Shown here piece by piece: positions 59,459 through 64,000 of a stretch of DNA of 64,000 bases. This DNA is from CAKUIA01 sp044433115 (GTDB lineage: Bacteria; Verrucomicrobiota; Verrucomicrobiia; Opitutales; Intestinicryptomonadaceae): the NCBI GenBank assembly GCA_044433115.1, contig JAWXTY010000002.1, positions 62,001 to 126,000 of the forward strand, read 5' to 3'. The notes under the pieces are model-generated. The model was not told the DNA's origin. It saw only the letters and a list, made by a program, of their open reading frames with translations, and made no database searches. Position 1 is the stretch's first letter. Each line of letters begins with the position of its first letter. Both the position numbers and the translations under genes were made by a program.

Positions 59459-60215
59459 TATATCCTTTTGCAATTTCAAAAATATTATCTATAGCTTTTG
59501 CCCTAACGCCAGTGTCTATACGAAGCAAATATTCATCTTCCTTTTTCTTCAAGTCGAAAGGTTCTACAGGTAGGCTATCTTCATCTAAGTCAAGGTCGTC
59601 AATAGCGTCGTGGTCGTCGAAGATAAAAGTCATTCTTCTAGCTTCGTCTATCATTAAAAAGTTTATATCGCTAGTCCTATGATTTTTGTCTATAAGATAC
59701 ACTCTATGAGGTCTATACATTTTCTCGTAGCGTTTCTTTATAGCTTCAATGTGATTATTTTGTAAATTAGACCTATTCGAAAGCATCAAGCAATCGCTAA
59801 AGTGGGAGAGTGCGTCATAATAATTTTCAACATCATTCCACTTGCTCGCATATAAATTACAATCCACAAAGCCCAAAATACGCACCATTCTAATTAGTTG
59901 ATACTCATTTAGCTCCTTTGCAAATTCCATTTCATCTGCAAGATTTTCGCTTGGATTTGCTATATAAAAAAGCCATTGAGCGTTTTGCTCATTTGCAATA
60001 AAGTCCCTTGCTTCCTCTTTGTCTTGGTATACAAAAACCACAGCGTTTTCAAATTTCTTGAGGCTCTCTATATAAGTATCTAAGCCAGCTTCGTCTTTAG
60101 ACAACAAAACAAGCGTCTTTTCTGAGTCTGTTATAACCTTTTCAAAGCACTCTTTTACTATATTCTTCCTGCCAGTATAAGGCGTGCCTATTAGCATATA
60201 AGTATCTATAGCCAT
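59445..60215 (-). CDS. Unknown 256-residue protein with a P-loop-like start
   Basis: I do not recognise this protein. It begins with Y-M-L-I-G-T-P-Y-T-G-R-K-N-I, which looks like a degenerate Walker A segment (G-x-x-x-x-G-R/K), though the usual G-K-S/T is not intact. The following pattern of hydrophobic strands and D/N-rich loops (V-F-V-Y-Q-D-K, F-Y-I-A-N-P-S, L-M-L-S-N-R-S) recalls a small NTPase fold such as CobW-type GTPases, where S-N-R or N-K-x-D reads the base. The C-terminus is acidic. It sits 1 bp after aroC and overlaps hisC by 14 bp, so it is co-expressed with amino-acid synthesis genes. No function is assigned; residual GTPase or metal-chaperone ancestry is speculation. Confidence 0.7.
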   Translation of the reverse strand: MAIDTYMLIGTPYTGRKNIVKECFEKVITDSEKTLVLLSKDEAGLDTYIESLKKFENAVVFVYQDKEEARDFIANEQNAQWLFYIANPSENLADEMEFAKELNEYQLIRMVRILGFVDCNLYASKWNDVENYYDALSHFSDCLMLSNRSNLQNNHIEAIKKRYEKMYRPHRVYLIDKNHRTSDINFLMIDEARRMTFIFDDHDAIDDLDLDEDSLPVEPFDLKKKEDEYLLRIDTGVRAKAIDNIFEIAKGYNERD

Positions 60216-60216
60216 C

Positions 60217-61302
60217 TTAAAATTCCTCTAGTGTTGATTGCCTTGCGTTTTGTATTAGCTTAAAGTCCAAAATAGTCATCGCAGCCATCGCTTCTACTAT
60301 AGGTACAGCTCTTGGCAATACGCAAGGGTCGTGTCTGCCTCTGCCTATTAAAGTAGTGTCATTGCCTTCTTTATCTACAGTGTTTTGTTCTTTGGCTATA
60401 GTAGCTGTAGGCTTAAATGCAATCTTGAAATCTATATTTTCGCCAGAACTAATTCCTCCAAGGACTCCTCCTGCATTGTTAGTCTTAGTTCTAACATTGC
60501 CATCTTGCATATAAAACTCGTCGTTATTAGTCGAGCCAAACAATCTGCTACTCGCAAAGCCAGAACCTATCTCAAAAGCCTTACAAGCTGGTATAGACAA
60601 CATTGCCTTTGCCAGTTGTGCGTGCAATCTGTCGAATACTGGCTCGCCAAGACCTGCTGGCACATTCTCGATTACACAGCGTATAGTCCCTCCAACGCTA
60701 TCTCCACTAGAGCGTGCCTTCTTTATAAATTCTATCATATTCGCAGAAGTCTTGGCATCTGGACAACGAACTGAACTTGCCTCAATATCCTCTACACTAG
60801 GTATACTTTCTGCATAAGGCATAGTTATAGAGTGTATAGACTCAACCCAAGCCTTAATTGATATATTCTTAAGAGCCTTCTTTGCTATAGCTCCTGCAAT
60901 TACCCTTGCAATCGTTTCTCTTGCTGAGCTTCTGCCTCCACCTCTATAGTCTCTAGTGCCATACTTGCAGTCGTAAGTATAGTCGGCGTGAGATGGTCTA
61001 TATTTGTTTGCCATCTCGCTATAGTCGCCTGAGCGTTGGTCTTTATTAAATACAACAACGCAAATTGGCGTACCCAAAGTTTTGCCCTCAAAGACTCCTG
61101 ATAAAATTTGACAAGTGTCGCTTTCACTTCTTGGCGTGCTAATATCGCTTTGACCAGGGCGACGCCTATCAAGCTCTACTTGAATGTCCTCTTCTGATAT
61201 TTCTAGCATAGGTGGGCAACCATCTATGACACAGCCTACAGCCTTGCCATGACTTTCGCCAAAAGTTGCAACTCTAAAAAGATTTCCGTAAATATTTCCC
61301 AT
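60217..61302 (-). CDS. aroC: Chorismate synthase
   Basis: 361 residues. The family signature is present at the start (F-G-E-S-H-G-K-A-V-G), then R-R-R-P-G-Q, the G-G-G-R-S-S-A-R-E-T segment, and the G-G-I-S-S-G-E-N region that binds FMN and EPSP. The C-terminus has R-H-D-P-C-V-L-P-R. AroC converts EPSP to chorismate with reduced FMN. It heads the minus-strand run aroC, unknown gene, hisC, hisB, hisH. Upstream is a 330-bp gap with a MITE-like element before the divergent ppk; the aroC promoter must lie there. Confidence 0.96.
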   Translation of the reverse strand: MGNIYGNLFRVATFGESHGKAVGCVIDGCPPMLEISEEDIQVELDRRRPGQSDISTPRSESDTCQILSGVFEGKTLGTPICVVVFNKDQRSGDYSEMANKYRPSHADYTYDCKYGTRDYRGGGRSSARETIARVIAGAIAKKALKNISIKAWVESIHSITMPYAESIPSVEDIEASSVRCPDAKTSANMIEFIKKARSSGDSVGGTIRCVIENVPAGLGEPVFDRLHAQLAKAMLSIPACKAFEIGSGFASSRLFGSTNNDEFYMQDGNVRTKTNNAGGVLGGISSGENIDFKIAFKPTATIAKEQNTVDKEGNDTTLIGRGRHDPCVLPRAVPIVEAMAAMTILDFKLIQNARQSTLEEF

Positions 61303-61431
61303 TTCCTTATATGTTTTATTTTATATTCTTAAAATATCCCCTTTTAATCAAGCATTTTTTCTGATTTTAACTAAATTCTAACAATAAAAAACTTGTATCT
61401 TTCTAATTAAATTGAGATATTATTAAATAAA

Positions 61432-61614
61432 GGTGAGTTCTAAAAATTAGTTTTTGAATACTTTAAGAAAAAAAGCACTTGCTCTTTTTTGCCTATTTTG
61501 GTCTAATTTTTTTTGTTTTTTCGTTAAATAACGCTGTTATTATCCTCAAAAACATAAAAAATGAACCTCAAAATAATCTAAAAAATAGCTAAGTGCTAAT
61601 TTTTAGAACTCACC
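61432..61614 (+). mobile_element. MITE-like inverted-repeat element, long copy 3 (183 bp, divergent)
   Basis: The same 17 to 19-bp ends (GGTGAGTTCTAAAAATTAG and complement) with a partly different interior. It contains TTGCTC (61479-61484), 17 bp, TCTAAT (61502-61507), pointing at ppk 19 bp beyond the element. Flanks AATAAA and TATAAA could be a degraded target duplication. The remaining 61303-61431 is AT-rich with no gene recognised. Confidence 0.8.
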
Positions 61615-61632
61615 TATAAACATATAAATTTT

Positions 61633-63777
61633 ATGGCGACTACAGAAGGAACAAGGTATTTTAATAGAGAATTAAGCTGGATGGCTTTTAACAGAAGAGT
61701 ACTAAATTTATGCTCAAATAAGGCATTCCCTGTCTTAGAGCGAATGAGGTTCTTGGCTATTGTTAGCTCTAACTTAGACGAGTTCTACGAAGTTCGTGTT
61801 GCAGGTTTACTCCAACAATTAGAGTCAAATCAATTCACTGAAGTCTCTCTTGGCTCTATGGGAACTCGAGAACAGCTATCTCGCATAAAAACCCTAACTT
61901 TGGCTATGATTGCAGATAAGTCTAAGGTGTGGAACTCTTCTATACTTCCTGAGCTAAAGAAAAATAATGTACATTTCAAAGAGCCTGTGCGTTGTACTCC
62001 ATCTGAAAAGGCTTGGCTTAAAAATTACTTTATGGAAAATGTATACCCTACATTAACTCCTCTATCTATAGACCACGCCCACCCTTTCCCTTATATAGGC
62101 AACAAACGCTCTTATGTACTAGTTGAACTCCTTCAAGAAGATGGCAATAACAAACGCCAAACATACCCTGCTATAATCCCTATTCCTCCAATCTTGGCTA
62201 GGGCTATTAAAATCGAAAGCTCTTCTAAAGATGGCAAGGAAAATTATGTATTTTTAAGCGAGCTAATCAGATATTATGCAAGCGAATTATTCTCTGGCTA
62301 CAAAGTTCGTAGTGCCTATATATTTAGGCTAACTCGTAATAGCGACCTCTATATAGACGAAGAAGAAACTGAAAATCTTCTAAAAACTATAGAGCGAGAA
62401 CTCCACAATAGAAAGCAAGGAGCTGCTGTTCGTCTTGAAGTAGAACAACACATAAAGCCTGCTCAGCTCGAAATGCTCATAGATGAAATTTCTATACCTC
62501 GAGACTTTGTATTTAAAATAGATTACCACCCTGTAAATATGCAAAGCTTCTTTGAGGCATATTCTGTTGTAGACAAAGCTGAACTTAAATTTAAGCCTTT
62601 TAGCCCTTATCTACCTACAGAATTTAAGGATAGCTCGAATATATTCAACGTAATCTCTCAAAAAGATAGACTCCTACACCACCCTTACGAAAGCTTTAAG
62701 CCTGTAGAGGACTTTGTAGGTCAAGCATCTATAGACGAAAATGTTTTGGCTATTAAAATGACTCTATATAGAGTTAATGGAGGCTCGCCTATTATATCTG
62801 CCCTAAAAAGAGCTGCAGAAAGTGGCAAGCAAGTTACAGTTTTAGTAGAGCTTAAGGCTCGTTTCGACGAAGAAAAAAATATCGAGTGGGCTAGACAACT
62901 AGAAGAAGCTGGCGTACACGTAGTTTATGGACTCGTAGGCTTGAAAACTCATAGCAAAATTTGTATGGTAGTTCGCAAAGAAGAAAGTGGCATAAAGAGA
63001 TATGTACACTTAGGTACTGGTAACTACAACTCAAATACTGCAAAAATCTACACAGACTTATCCCTCTTTACTGCAAACGACGACATCTGTAGCGAAGTTG
63101 CCTATGTATTTAATACGCTAACAGGCAAAAATGCTGAACCTAAATTCAATAAACTTTGGGTAGCTCCTTTCTCTTTCCAATCAAGAGTAATCGAAATGAT
63201 TGATAGAGAAATCGCTCACGCAAAAGCTGGCAAAAATGCTAGAATAATTATAAAAATTAACTCAATCCTTGAACAAGACGTAATTGAAGCCCTCTATAGA
63301 GCAAGCCAAGCTGGCGTTAAAATAGATATGATTGTTCGTGGTATATGCTCGCTTATCCCTGCTATGAAAAATATGAGCGAAAACATCACTGTAAAAAGTA
63401 TAGTCGGGGTATATCTCGAGCATAGCAGAATTTACTACTTCGAAAATGGAGGCGATTATCAACTCTTTGCAGGCTCTGGCGACCTTATGAACCGTAACCT
63501 CCTTCGCCGTATCGAAGTTATCTTCCCTATAGAAGACTCAGACATTAAAACTCGCATCGTCGAAGAAATGCTCAACTCCTTCCTCAAAGATAACGAGTTC
63601 AGCGACCTCCTTCACCCTAATGGCACTTATTACAAAGACCTCGATATGAAAAAACAAAAGAAATTCTCATCTCAAAAATACTTTGTAGACCTCAGCGAAA
63701 AAAACTCAGAAATCTCTAAACCAAAAAAACACCCCCTAAAACGCCCCATCATCGTCCACAAAACTAAACCAGAATAA
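61633..63777 (+). CDS. ppk: Polyphosphate kinase 1
   Basis: 714 residues. The four PPK1 domains are in order: N-terminal helical (about 5-110, F-N-R-E-L-S-W), head (about 120-320), and two C-terminal phospholipase D-like domains. The autophosphorylated histidine is in L-K-T-H-S-K-I near residue 440 and the second in L-E-H-S-R-I near 597. It reversibly makes polyphosphate from ATP. A lysine-rich tail of about 40 residues follows the conserved domain. The gene is alone, divergent from aroC, with the MITE-like element ending 18 bp before its ATG, so its transcription probably depends on the element or on sequence at its edge. A three-hairpin repeat follows the stop. Confidence 0.96.
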   Translation: MATTEGTRYFNRELSWMAFNRRVLNLCSNKAFPVLERMRFLAIVSSNLDEFYEVRVAGLLQQLESNQFTEVSLGSMGTREQLSRIKTLTLAMIADKSKVWNSSILPELKKNNVHFKEPVRCTPSEKAWLKNYFMENVYPTLTPLSIDHAHPFPYIGNKRSYVLVELLQEDGNNKRQTYPAIIPIPPILARAIKIESSSKDGKENYVFLSELIRYYASELFSGYKVRSAYIFRLTRNSDLYIDEEETENLLKTIERELHNRKQGAAVRLEVEQHIKPAQLEMLIDEISIPRDFVFKIDYHPVNMQSFFEAYSVVDKAELKFKPFSPYLPTEFKDSSNIFNVISQKDRLLHHPYESFKPVEDFVGQASIDENVLAIKMTLYRVNGGSPIISALKRAAESGKQVTVLVELKARFDEEKNIEWARQLEEAGVHVVYGLVGLKTHSKICMVVRKEESGIKRYVHLGTGNYNSNTAKIYTDLSLFTANDDICSEVAYVFNTLTGKNAEPKFNKLWVAPFSFQSRVIEMIDREIAHAKAGKNARIIIKINSILEQDVIEALYRASQAGVKIDMIVRGICSLIPAMKNMSENITVKSIVGVYLEHSRIYYFENGGDYQLFAGSGDLMNRNLLRRIEVIFPIEDSDIKTRIVEEMLNSFLKDNEFSDLLHPNGTYYKDLDMKKQKKFSSQKYFVDLSEKNSEISKPKKHPLKRPIIVHKTKPE

Positions 63778-63795
63778 AAAAATAAATAAATAGAA

Positions 63796-63867
63796 TTGGG
63801 GCTTTGCCCCAAACCCCATTAATGGCTTGGTTTCAGCCCTTAAAACCTGAAACAAGGCAGTGCCTTG
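63796..63867 (+). repeat. Three-hairpin repeat, copy C
   Basis: Hairpin 1: TTGGGGC-TTT-GCCCCAA (63796-63812). Hairpin 2: TTAATGGCT-TGGTTTC-AGCCCTTAA, one mismatch, with the same TGGTTTC loop as copy B. Hairpin 3: CAAGGC-AGT-GCCTTG (63853-63867). The stem sequences differ from copy B but pairing is kept. The tail (AGCCATAGTTTGGGC) resembles copy B's. It lies 18 bp after the ppk stop. Confidence 0.7.
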
Positions 63868-63943
63868 AGCCATAGTTTGGGCTGGCTGGCGTTTGTTGAT
63901 TAGTGTGTTGCCTTTACGGTTTCGGGAGCTTGCCCAGCTTCCC

Positions 63944-63990
63944 TTATATTTAATTTAATTGATTGTTAAATCAATGAAAATTAAATATAA
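63944..63990. repeat. AT-rich palindrome near the window end
   Basis: TTATATTTAATTT pairs with AAATTAAATATAA (13 bp). An inner ATTGATT/AATCAAT stem (7 bp) and a 4-nt loop follow. The bulge is one base on one side and two on the other. It is of the same style as the palindrome at 13565-13614. Confidence 0.6.
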
Positions 63991-64000
63991 ATCCTACTCT

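Overview
The window is AT-rich bacterial chromosome from a diderm organism. It carries lipopolysaccharide genes (waaA start, lpxI, lptB), ExbB/ExbD-type energy coupling and no phage or transposase gene. The combination of HprK, LptB, WaaA, FolE2, LpxI, SufT/SufE, a short UvrC and an RF2 gene with an intact programmed frameshift would fit a low-GC member of the Verrucomicrobiota (PVC group), possibly host-associated. That placement is inference from gene content, not from a marker tree. Almost everything is core metabolism and information processing; the unusual content lies mainly between the genes.

Layout. 1-5689 (minus strand): the 5' part of waaA, a ketosynthase/dehydratase pair, folE2, an unrecognised 586-residue protein and a hemolysin III-type membrane protein. 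5792-10613 (plus): two tandem paralogous secreted alpha/beta hydrolases and a family 2 glycosyltransferase. 10639-12648 (minus): an iron/cobalamin-type ABC ATPase and permease, then infA. 12735-13265: tadA, followed by about 665 bp of hairpins and repeats. 13931-16149 (minus): a dapF homologue lacking both catalytic cysteines, and prfB with its +1 frameshift. 16234-18737 (plus): LysM protein, ParB and a secreted N-K repeat protein. 18923-23885 (minus): miaA, uvrC, mutS. 24070-37136 (plus): rplY, pth, rpsF, ssb, rplI; then lptB, hprK, metH, rodA, rng, tlyA, a small lipoprotein and an iron alcohol dehydrogenase. 37257-39356 (minus): rdgB, an HD-domain nuclease, coaD. 39426-49002 (plus): pgsA, pgpA, rpsT, a pseudouridine synthase, a methyltransferase, an M16 protease, pyrH, frr, proB, sufT. 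49112-61302 (minus): exbD, exbD, exbB, sufE, lpxI, leuS, a zinc peptidase, gltA, hisH, hisB, hisC, an unknown gene and aroC. 61633-63777 (plus): ppk1.

The intergenic DNA holds several dispersed repeat families. (1) A MITE-like family has 20-bp inverted ends; three long copies (two of 204 bp about 97% identical, one of 183 bp), one 64-bp minimal copy and four remnants are visible. Several sit at gene 3' ends, and in three cases the repeat end supplies the stop codon. (2) A three-hairpin element downstream of plus-strand genes has stems that change by compensatory substitution. (3) A repeat of about 85 bp contains a terminator and occurs in opposite orientations. (4) There are single palindromic structures and a 52-bp tandem duplication. 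A promoter-like motif (TTGCTC, 17 bp, TCTAAT-like) recurs upstream of genes and inside family 1.

Pathways touched: LPS assembly and core (waaA, lpxI, lptB), phosphatidylglycerol synthesis (pgsA, pgpA), histidine and chorismate synthesis, folate entry (folE2), methionine synthesis (metH), Fe-S assembly (sufT, sufE), elongation-type cell-wall synthesis (rodA), DNA repair (uvrC, mutS), and translation (infA, prfB, rpsF, rplI, rplY, rpsT, pth, frr, leuS, tadA, miaA). No tRNA, rRNA, CRISPR array or insertion sequence was found.
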